This document shows, in pieces, positions 52,566 through 59,142 of a stretch of DNA of 64,000 bases (positions are counted from its first letter, which is position 1; the number at the start of each line of letters is the position of its first letter). The stretch is from Albidovulum denitrificans (GTDB lineage: Bacteria > Pseudomonadota > Alphaproteobacteria > Rhodobacterales > Rhodobacteraceae): the NCBI RefSeq assembly GCF_002973535.1, contig NZ_PVEP01000012.1:41072-105071 (forward strand), given 5' to 3'. The notes beneath the pieces were generated by a model. It was not told the origin of the DNA and made no database searches. It was given only the letters and a program-made list of their open reading frames with translations. The position numbers were made by a program, and so were the translations under genes.

Positions 52566-54076
52566 TGAAAAACCTCACCCGCGCGGCCATCCTTGGGCTC
52601 GCCATGACAACCGGGCTTGTCTCCATCGCCGAGGCGCAGGGCGTGCTGACCATCGGCCGGCGCGAGGACAGTTCCACCTTCGACCCGATCGCCACGGCGC
52701 AAAACATCGACTTCTGGGTGTTTTCCAACGTCTTCGACGTGCTGGTGCGCGTGGACAACGCCGGCCAGAAACTGCTGCCCGGCCTTGCCGAAAGCTGGGA
52801 CGTGTCGGACGACGCGCTGACCTATACGTTCCACCTGCGCGACGCGAAATTCTCGGACGGTACGCCAGTCACATCCGAGGATGTCGCCTATTCGCTGACC
52901 CGCATCCGCGACAGCGAACTGTCGCTCTGGTCGGACAGCTACAAGATCATCAAGGACATGCAGACACCGGACGCCGCGACCCTGGTCGTCACCCTCGACG
53001 GCCCCTCGGCACCGTTCCTGTCGACCCTTGCCATGCCCGGCGCCTCGATCATCTCGAAGGCGGCGATGGAAAGCATGGGGGAAGAGGCGTTTGCCGAAAA
53101 GCCCGTCGGTTCGGGCGCCTTCACCGTGGACGAATGGCGCCGCGGTGACCGGGTGATCCTGAAGAAGAACCCCAATTACTGGGATGCCGCCAATGTCAGC
53201 CTCGACGGGGTCGAATGGATCTCCATGCCCGACGACAACACGCGGATGCTGGCCGTGCAGGCGGGCGAGCTTGACGCCGCGATCTACGTCCCCTTCTCGC
53301 GCGTGGCCGAGCTGAAGCAGGACGCGAACCTGACCGTAGTCGTCGATCCCTCGACCCGCGAGGATCACCTGCTGATGAACCAGGAACACGCGCCGCTGGA
53401 CAACGTGAAGGTGCGCGAGGCGATCGACTATGCCATCGACAAGGCCGCGATCGTCGACACCGTGACCTTCGGCATCGGCGAGGTGGCGAATTCCTACATT
53501 CCGAAGGGCGCGCTTTATCACAGCGACGACAACGGCGCGCGCGGCTTCGACCCGGAAAAGGCCAAGGCGCTTCTGGCCGAGGCGGCCGCCGGGGAGATCA
53601 GCCTCGACTATGTCGTGAACGCCGGGAACGAGGTTGATGAGCAGATCGCCATCCTGCTGCAACAGCAACTGGGCAATGTCGGGATCACCCTCAACCTTCA
53701 GAAGATGGACCCGAGCCAGACCTGGGACATGCTGATCAACGGCGAATACGATCTGTCGGTGATGTACTGGACCAACGACATCCTCGACCCCGACCAGAAG
53801 ACGACCTTCGTCCTGGGCCATGACGTCAACATGAACTACATGACCCGCTACCAGAACGACGAGGTCAAGCAACTGGTCGCCGACGCCCGGCTTGAGATGG
53901 ACCCGGCAAAGCGCGAGGCGATGTATGCGCAGATCCAGAAGCTCGCCAAGGCCGATGTCCACTGGATCGACCTCTACTACAGCCCCTACATCAGCGTGAC
54001 CCGCAAGGGGGTTGAGAACTTCGGCCAGAACCCGCTGGGGCGCTTCTTCCTGGAAGAGACGAAAAAAACCTACTGA
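52562..54076 (+). CDS. ABC transporter substrate-binding protein (family 5), second set
   Basis: A 504-residue periplasmic protein with a signal peptide ending near AEAQ and family 5 blocks LLPGLAESWDVSDDALTYTF, DGTPVTSEDVAYSLTRIRDS and KPVGSGAFTVDEWRRGDRV. It completes the second importer set. It differs clearly from the 44698 protein, so the two sets probably take up different ligands. A stem-loop follows the gene. Confidence 0.9.
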   Translation: MMKNLTRAAILGLAMTTGLVSIAEAQGVLTIGRREDSSTFDPIATAQNIDFWVFSNVFDVLVRVDNAGQKLLPGLAESWDVSDDALTYTFHLRDAKFSDGTPVTSEDVAYSLTRIRDSELSLWSDSYKIIKDMQTPDAATLVVTLDGPSAPFLSTLAMPGASIISKAAMESMGEEAFAEKPVGSGAFTVDEWRRGDRVILKKNPNYWDAANVSLDGVEWISMPDDNTRMLAVQAGELDAAIYVPFSRVAELKQDANLTVVVDPSTREDHLLMNQEHAPLDNVKVREAIDYAIDKAAIVDTVTFGIGEVANSYIPKGALYHSDDNGARGFDPEKAKALLAEAAAGEISLDYVVNAGNEVDEQIAILLQQQLGNVGITLNLQKMDPSQTWDMLINGEYDLSVMYWTNDILDPDQKTTFVLGHDVNMNYMTRYQNDEVKQLVADARLEMDPAKREAMYAQIQKLAKADVHWIDLYYSPYISVTRKGVENFGQNPLGRFFLEETKKTY

Positions 54077-54083
54077 GCAGCGC

Positions 54084-54110
54084 GCGGTGGCCCCCTTCGC
54101 GGGCCGCCGC
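54084..54110 (+). other. Stem-loop between second binding protein and D-aminopeptidase genes
   Basis: GCGGTGGCCC (54084-54093) pairs with GGGCCGCCGC (54101-54110), a 10 bp stem with one G-T wobble and a 7-nt loop. It is followed by CTTCCCCCTGTCTT, which is only partly T-rich. It may protect the upstream mRNA or partly end transcription before the aminopeptidase gene. Confidence 0.5.
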
Positions 54111-54139
54111 CTTCCCCCTGTCTTGAGAGGATATGCGAG

Positions 54140-55699
54140 ATGACCGAGATCGACCTTCCCGCGCTTGAAACCGCGCTCGATGCGCTGCCCAAGCGCCACC
54201 CCGGCCCCGGCGGCGTCGCCGGCGTCGTCAAGGACGGCAAGGTGGTCGCGACCCGCGCCTGGGGCTATGCGAACCTTGATACCGCCGCGCCGATGACGGC
54301 CGCGACGCGGTTGCCGATCTGCTCGATCTCGAAGCAGTTCACCTGTCAGGTGCTGCTGGCCTCGGTCGACGATCCCGCGCGGCTGGATGGCCGGATCGCG
54401 GATTTCCTGCCGAACTTCACCGGCCCCTTGCCCAGCCTGCGCCAGCTTTGCGACAACCAGTCGGGCCTGCGCGACTACTGGGCGCTGACCGTGCTGCAAG
54501 GAGGCAAGGCGGAGCAGGTCTTCGCGCGCGAGGATGCGCTGCCGCTGATCGCGCGGATGAAGACCGGGCATTTTCCGCCCGGCACCGCCTATTCCTACTG
54601 CAACTGCAACTATCGCATCGTCTCGGAACTGATCGAGGCAGAGACGGGCGAGGATCTCGAAACCCTCTACCGCCGCCATGTCTGGGGTCCGGCGGGGATG
54701 AAGACCGCTGTCCTGACCTCGGACACCCGTTATCCCGAGGATGGCGTGGTGGGCTATGAAGGCAGCGATGCGACGGGCTTCTTCCCGGCCGACAATGCGA
54801 TCTTCTGGATCGGGGACGCGGGGATTTCCGCCTCTCTCGACGACATGCTGGCCTATGAACGCTGGATCGACGCCACCCGCGACGATGAAAGCAGCCTGTA
54901 CCGCCGCGTCTCCGTCCCGCCAACCTATGCCGACGGGTCACCCGCGACCTATGGCTATGGCCTCGCCCGGCATGAGGTCGCGGGGCATGACTTCACCGGC
55001 CACGCCGGGGCGCTGCGCGGCTTTCGGGCGCAACGCCTGAACGCGCGCGACGCCCGCCTGTCGGTGGTGGTGATCTTCAACCACGAAGGCGACACCTACG
55101 GCGCGGCGCAGGGCCTGATTGAGGCGGCACTTGGCTACAAGGCGCCTGAACCCGCGCCGATCCCCGACGGCTGGGACGGCCAGTGGCTTGCCGATGACGG
55201 CCTGCTGGTCCAGATCGCAAGCGGCCGCCGCAGCGCGACGCTGGCCTATGCGACCGGGGGAGAGACGGTCACGCTGGCGCCCGACGGCACGCTGGGCGCC
55301 CCCGGCGCGATCCTTTCGCGCCAGGGTGACGCGCTGAGCATGTCGCGCCCGCGCGACAACACCGCGCCGAAGCTGACCCCCTTGTCAGCCACGGAGACGG
55401 GCGACGGCATCGAAATTGCGGGCCGGTACACGTCCGCCGAACTCGGTGCCGATATGGTCATCGAGGCCAGGGACGGCGCCGCCTTTGCCCGCTTCGAGGG
55501 CCTGCTTGGGCAAGGCCGGATGGAGCGGATGGAACCCGCGGGCAAGGATGTCTGGGCCGTCGCCACCCGACGCTCGATGGACGCCCCGGCGCCCGGCGAC
55601 TGGACAGCGATCATCCGGCGCGACGGGACGGGCAAGGCCAAGGGCCTGACCCTTGGCTGCTGGCTCGCCCGCGGGGTAGAGTATGTAAGGCGCGATTAG
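54140..55699 (+). CDS. dap: D-aminopeptidase (DAP-type serine hydrolase)
   Basis: The 519-residue protein has the beta-lactamase-like catalytic set at positions matching Ochrobactrum D-aminopeptidase: S62-x-x-K65 (CSISKQ), Y153-x-N155 (YCN) and H288-x-G290 (GHAG). Two C-terminal lipocalin-like beta domains follow, as in DAP (520 residues). DAP removes N-terminal D-amino acids from peptides, amides and esters. No signal peptide is seen, so it acts on imported material. It is the last gene of the run that starts with amiC, which hints that the importers carry D-amino-acid amides or peptides. Confidence 0.88.
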   Translation: MTEIDLPALETALDALPKRHPGPGGVAGVVKDGKVVATRAWGYANLDTAAPMTAATRLPICSISKQFTCQVLLASVDDPARLDGRIADFLPNFTGPLPSLRQLCDNQSGLRDYWALTVLQGGKAEQVFAREDALPLIARMKTGHFPPGTAYSYCNCNYRIVSELIEAETGEDLETLYRRHVWGPAGMKTAVLTSDTRYPEDGVVGYEGSDATGFFPADNAIFWIGDAGISASLDDMLAYERWIDATRDDESSLYRRVSVPPTYADGSPATYGYGLARHEVAGHDFTGHAGALRGFRAQRLNARDARLSVVVIFNHEGDTYGAAQGLIEAALGYKAPEPAPIPDGWDGQWLADDGLLVQIASGRRSATLAYATGGETVTLAPDGTLGAPGAILSRQGDALSMSRPRDNTAPKLTPLSATETGDGIEIAGRYTSAELGADMVIEARDGAAFARFEGLLGQGRMERMEPAGKDVWAVATRRSMDAPAPGDWTAIIRRDGTGKAKGLTLGCWLARGVEYVRRD

Positions 55700-55793
55700 A
55701 CAACCCGGTCGGGACGCGTCGTAAGGATTTGGGTCGGAGAGGGGCGCCCGGAACCGGCCCGGTGTTGCACCGCGACCAAACTTGTGGCCGCCA

Positions 55794-55823
55794 TTGACAG
55801 CGATCCGCGACAAGGGCAGCTTT
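55794..55823 (+). promoter_or_regulatory. Possible promoter of cas3
   Basis: A perfect -35 box TTGACA at 55794-55799 is followed after 18 bp by AGCTTT, a poor -10. It lies about 55 bp upstream of the cas3 ATG, in the 155 bp gap after the D-aminopeptidase gene. The -35 is the same hexamer as that of the mini-ORF promoter at 58121. Confidence 0.4.
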
Positions 55824-55854
55824 GGCTATCAAAGCTTGCCCTCCACGTTCAGAC

Positions 55855-58101
55855 ATGACTCATTTCTTTGCGCATTCCGGCGATCCTGCCGACCTTGGCA
55901 CCTGGCAGACTCTGCCCGACCATCTTGACCAGACCGCGGGCCTTGCCGCGGCCGCCGCCCAAACGGCAGGGCTTTCGCGTTGCGCGGAACTTGCCGCGCG
56001 GTTTCACGATTTCGGCAAATACGACCCCGCGTTCCAGCGGCGCCTGCACGGCGACCCCACGCCGGTCGACCACTCGACCGCCGGGGCCAGCCTGCTTCTT
56101 GATCGCGCGCCAGCCGGTCCGCAACGGCTTGTGGCCGAGGTTCTGGCCGATGCGATACTCGGCCACCACGCGGGCCTGCCCGACACCAACGGTTCCGATG
56201 CCGCCCGCGCCCGGCGCATCGGCCGCTTTCGCCAAAGCGATCCTGTCCCCGCCGATATAACCGCCGCAACCCAGATCGACCTTGCGCCAGCGGTTGCCGA
56301 GATCATCGGCAAGATACGGCCGGGCGATGGCTTTGACCTCTCGGTCGCCGGGCGCATGGTGTTTTCCTGCCTCGTCGATGCCGATTTCCGCGATACCGAG
56401 GCCTTTTACGCCAGCCTCGAAGGGCGCGACATTCCCGCACGCGACTGGGCAGGGCTGCAAGACCTGCTGCCCGCGCTTACCGGCGCATTCGACACGCGCA
56501 TGGCGGGCTTCGGGGCCAGCGACCTGAACCGGCTGCGCAGCGAAGTGCTGCGCCACATCCGCGCCCAGGCCGCGCTGGCACCCGGCCTCTTCACGCTGAC
56601 GGTCCCCACCGGCGGCGGCAAGACGCTGGCGTCGCTTGGCTTCGCGCTCGACCATGCGGCGCGGCACGGGCATCGGCGTATCATCTACGCGATCCCCTAC
56701 ACCTCGATCATCGATCAGACGGCGGCGACCTTCAAAGACCTCTTCGCGGGTCTGGGCGATGTCGTGCTGGAACATCATTCCGCGATCGAGGCCGAACAGC
56801 CCGGCGCCGAGGGGCGCGACAAGGCCCGCCTGGCGATGGAGGACTGGGCGGCCCCGGTCGTGGTGACAACGAATGTGCAACTGTTCGAAAGCCTGTTTGC
56901 CGCGCGGCCGGGGCGGGCGCGCAAATTGCACAACATCGCAGGCTCGGTGATCGTGCTTGACGAGGCGCAGTGCCTGCCGCGCAAATTGCTGCTGCCAGCG
57001 CTGCGGATGATCGAGGTGCTGGCCCACCACTACCATTGCACCGTCGTGCTATGCACCGCCACCCAGCCTGCCTTCGACAGCGCGCAGCTCAGGCAGGGCG
57101 GGCTGCCACTGGCGGGGCGCGAACTGGCCCCGAACCCCGAGACGCTGGCGCAAGATCTGCGCCGCGCACGGATCGTCCAGGGCGGGCCGATGACGGATAG
57201 CGATCTGGTCGCGGCCCTCGGCGCCAGCCATCAGGCCATGGTGATCGTGAACAGCCGCAGGCACGCGCTGTCCCTGTTCGAGGCGGCGCGGAGCGAAGGG
57301 ATCGACGGGCTGATCCATCTGACCACCCGCCAGTACCCCACGCACCGCCGCCGTATCCTCGCCGACATACGCGACAGGCTGAAGGACGGCGCGCCCTGTC
57401 GGCTGATCGCCACCAGCCTGATCGAAGCCGGCGTGGACCTGGACTTTCCGCGCGGCTGGCGTGCGGAGGCCGGGCTTGACAGCATCGTGCAGGCGGCGGG
57501 CCGCGTGAACCGCGAAGGCCGACGGGCGATCGAAGACAGCACCCTGACGGTCTTCGAGGCGGTCGACGACCCTGTCGGCGGAGAGATCGCGCAGCTGGCG
57601 AAGGCGATGCGCGCGGTTGCCCGTACCCGCAACGATCTCCTGGCGCCCGAGGCGATCCGGGACTGGTTCGATGAGGTCTATTGGCGCGTCGGGCCGGAAC
57701 GGCTCGGCCAGCCGATGGTCGATGCCTTCGGCCTGTCGCGAAGCGGCACCGATCTGCCCTATCGCACGACAGCGGAACAATTTCGGATGGTTGAGGATCG
57801 GATGGTTCCGGTCATCGTCGCACTGGAGGGCGCGGCACGTGCCGAGGTCGCGCGGCTGGACGTCGCGGAAATCTCCTCCGGCAAGCTTGCCCGTGCGTTG
57901 CAACCCTTTACCGTACAAATACCCGCAAAGGACCGCGACACGCTGATCCGAAACGGCCATGCGGACTACCGCCGTGCCGATCTGCGCGGCGACCAGTTCT
58001 GTGTGCTGCAAACCCCCTCGCTCTACCGCGCCGAAAGCGGGCTGTGGTGGGAGGGGGCGGATTATCTGGGCGACGACGCGCTACAGACATTCATGTCGTA
58101 A
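55855..58101 (+). CDS. cas3: Cas3, type I-C helicase-nuclease
   Basis: The 748-residue protein starts with an HD nuclease domain (FAHSG, RFHDFGKYDPAF, GHHAGLPD) and continues with an SF2 helicase: Walker A PTGGGKTLASLGFALDHA, the DEAQ box VLDEAQCLPR, motif III CTATQPAF and motif VI IVQAAGRVNREG. It is recruited by the type I-C Cascade to unwind and cut target DNA. I used ATG 55855; a TTG at 55822 would add 11 residues and neither has a clear ribosome site. A 342 bp gap with an unusual RNA module follows before cas5c. Confidence 0.95.
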   Translation: MTHFFAHSGDPADLGTWQTLPDHLDQTAGLAAAAAQTAGLSRCAELAARFHDFGKYDPAFQRRLHGDPTPVDHSTAGASLLLDRAPAGPQRLVAEVLADAILGHHAGLPDTNGSDAARARRIGRFRQSDPVPADITAATQIDLAPAVAEIIGKIRPGDGFDLSVAGRMVFSCLVDADFRDTEAFYASLEGRDIPARDWAGLQDLLPALTGAFDTRMAGFGASDLNRLRSEVLRHIRAQAALAPGLFTLTVPTGGGKTLASLGFALDHAARHGHRRIIYAIPYTSIIDQTAATFKDLFAGLGDVVLEHHSAIEAEQPGAEGRDKARLAMEDWAAPVVVTTNVQLFESLFAARPGRARKLHNIAGSVIVLDEAQCLPRKLLLPALRMIEVLAHHYHCTVVLCTATQPAFDSAQLRQGGLPLAGRELAPNPETLAQDLRRARIVQGGPMTDSDLVAALGASHQAMVIVNSRRHALSLFEAARSEGIDGLIHLTTRQYPTHRRRILADIRDRLKDGAPCRLIATSLIEAGVDLDFPRGWRAEAGLDSIVQAAGRVNREGRRAIEDSTLTVFEAVDDPVGGEIAQLAKAMRAVARTRNDLLAPEAIRDWFDEVYWRVGPERLGQPMVDAFGLSRSGTDLPYRTTAEQFRMVEDRMVPVIVALEGAARAEVARLDVAEISSGKLARALQPFTVQIPAKDRDTLIRNGHADYRRADLRGDQFCVLQTPSLYRAESGLWWEGADYLGDDALQTFMS

Positions 58102-58119
58102 ACAAACAAATCCTAGGAA
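58099..58119 (-). promoter_or_regulatory. TTC-flanked protospacer-like target of the pseudo-crRNA
   Basis: Read on the minus strand, TTC (58119-58117) is followed by CTAGGATTTGTTTGTTTA (58116-58099). TTC is the usual type I-C PAM, and the following bases match the pseudo-spacer at 58324 at positions 1-5, 7-11, 13-16 and 18. The PAM edge is 1 bp from the -35 box of the mini-ORF promoter, so a bound Cascade would block RNA polymerase. The site overlaps the last codons and stop of cas3. Confidence 0.8.
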
Positions 58120-58120
58120 C

Positions 58121-58149
58121 TTGACAAAAGACCTCCCGCTTCCTACCTT
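58121..58149 (+). promoter_or_regulatory. Sigma70-like promoter of the mini-ORF (and possibly of the cas5c operon)
   Basis: TTGACA (58121-58126), 17 bp, then TACCTT (58144-58149). The -35 is perfect; the -10 keeps TA and final T. The expected start near 58156 gives a 5' leader of about 20 nt before the mini-ORF ATG. No strong promoter was found nearer to cas5c; a weak one is TTGCGC-16-TAGCCT at 58396-58423. Confidence 0.7.
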
Positions 58150-58174
58150 CTGGCGAGGCGTCCTGGAGGTAAAC

Positions 58175-58270
58175 ATGAGAGTCTTCCCCCCCAAGCCATC
58201 GCGTATGCTTGAAATCGGGCTTGAATGCCTCGCGCTCGCCCTGCGCCTTGTCCTGAAACTCCTGCCGTAA
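58175..58270 (+). CDS. 31-codon mini-ORF between cas3 and cas5c, candidate CreT-like toxin
   Basis: A strong ribosome site GGAGGT lies 4 nt before the ATG. The predicted 31-residue peptide begins MRVFPPKPSR and ends in a leucine-rich, basic stretch (LALALRLVLKLLP) that would be hydrophobic or amphipathic. The second codon is AGA, which looks uncommon in this GC-rich window (not counted). In the archaeal CreT toxin a strong ribosome site and early rare AGA codons trap a scarce tRNA; here either that or the peptide itself could be harmful. It is followed at once by a degenerate CRISPR repeat. No relative is recognised. Confidence 0.65.
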   Translation: MRVFPPKPSRMLEIGLECLALALRLVLKLLP

Positions 58271-58295
58271 GAAGCGGCAAGCAGGCGAGCGAAAG

Positions 58296-58373
58296 GTCAT
58301 CCAATACGGATGCGGGTAGAAACCTAGGTTTTGTGTGTTGAACCAGTAGGCCCTCACCATTCGTGGTGAGGGC
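58296..58373 (+). ncRNA. CRISPR-resembling guide RNA (CreA/CreR-like): pseudo-repeat, pseudo-spacer and 3' hairpin
   Basis: The pseudo-repeat (58296-58323, 28 nt) starts GTC, forms stem CATCC/GGATG and ends in CGGGTAGAAAC. The real repeat (63966-63996) starts GTC, forms stem CGCCCCC/GGGGGCG and ends in CGGATCGAAAC. The two 11-nt handles agree at 9 positions and sit at the same place below the stem, so Cas5c could process it. The pseudo-spacer begins at 58324 with CTAGGTTTTGTGTGTTGA and matches the TTC-flanked site at 58116-58099. A 10 bp hairpin (58350-58359 with 58364-58373, loop TTCG) may set the 3' end. There is no second repeat. Its own promoter was not identified. Confidence 0.8.
58350..58373 (+). 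other. Perfect 10 bp hairpin with TTCG loop at the end of the guide RNA
   Basis: GCCCTCACCA and TGGTGAGGGC are perfectly complementary around the tetraloop TTCG. The downstream GCAACCTGCGG has no T-run, so it may be an RNA-stabilising 3' end rather than a terminator. It lies 26 nt after the pseudo-repeat, in place of the second repeat of a normal CRISPR unit. Confidence 0.75.
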
Positions 58374-58443
58374 GCAACCTGCGGCAATATTTCGCTTGCG
58401 CAACTCGCACGTCGGGATAGCCTCACCGCATTGGGAGAAAGTC

Positions 58444-59142
58444 ATGGCTTACGGTATTCGTCTGCACGTCTGGGGCAATTATGCCCTGTTCACACGCCCC
58501 GAACTCAAGGTCGAGCGGCAAAGCTACGACGTCATGACACCCTCGGCGGCGCGGGGCATCCTTGAGGCGATCCACTGGAAGCCGCAGATCAGGTGGGTGA
58601 TCGACCGGATCCATGTGCTGACCCCGATCCGTTTCCAGCAGATTCGCCGCAATGAGGTGGGCCACAAGGCGCCGGCGGGCAAGATCAGGCAGGCGATGAA
58701 CCGGGGCGATCTGGAAGGCTTGCAACTGCTGGTGGACGAGGATCGCCAGCAACGCGCCGCAACCGTTCTGGTCCAGCCCGCCTATGTGATCGAGGCGCAT
58801 TTCGTGCTGACGTCCCGTGCCGATGCCTCGGACAGCGAAGGCAAGCATCTGGACATCTTCAACCGCCGCGCCGCGCGCGGGCAGTGCTTTCACCAACCCT
58901 GTCTGGGAACGCGCGAGTTTGCCGCGCATTTCGCGCTGATCGAACCGGGCGCCCCCTTGCCTGCGCGCGCGCCCGAGGCCGAGACGGCAGAGCTGGGCTT
59001 TGGCACGCCGCGCGACCTTGGCTTCATGCTTTGGGACATCGACCATGCCGCACCGGGGCGGCCGTCCCTGCTGTTTCGCGCCGGTCTGCGCGACGGCGTG
59101 CTGGAGGTGCCTGCGCCCGGCAGCCCGGAGGTAAGGCGATGA
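58444..59142 (+). CDS. cas5c: Cas5c (Cas5d), type I-C crRNA-processing endonuclease
   Basis: The 232-residue RAMP protein has the Cas5c start YGIRLHVWGNYALFTRPELK, the SYDVMTPSAARGILEAIHWK block containing the catalytic tyrosine region, and GKHLDIFNRRAARGQCFHQP with the Lys-His pair used by this family for RNA cleavage. In type I-C it replaces Cas6, cutting repeat RNA at the base of the hairpin to leave an 11-nt handle. ATG 58444 is preceded by GGGAGAAA. Its stop overlaps cas8c. Confidence 0.95.
   Translation: MAYGIRLHVWGNYALFTRPELKVERQSYDVMTPSAARGILEAIHWKPQIRWVIDRIHVLTPIRFQQIRRNEVGHKAPAGKIRQAMNRGDLEGLQLLVDEDRQQRAATVLVQPAYVIEAHFVLTSRADASDSEGKHLDIFNRRAARGQCFHQPCLGTREFAAHFALIEPGAPLPARAPEAETAELGFGTPRDLGFMLWDIDHAAPGRPSLLFRAGLRDGVLEVPAPGSPEVRR

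Noticed and set aside
52469..54679. 736-codon minus-strand open frame opposite the second binding protein
   Set aside because: Shadow of the plus-strand binding protein and D-aminopeptidase genes; no motif and no ribosome site.
58296..58323. Pseudo-repeat as a leftover of an old CRISPR array
   Set aside because: A decayed array would not be expected to keep a handle of exact length and a pseudo-spacer that matches a PAM-flanked site beside a local promoter with mismatches at 6 and 12. Relic origin remains possible, but loss of function is unlikely.
58091..58426. Minus-strand open frame across the cas3-cas5c gap
   Set aside because: It runs through the pseudo-repeat, the perfect hairpin and the promoter, has no ribosome site and no recognisable domain. 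The plus-strand signals explain the region better.
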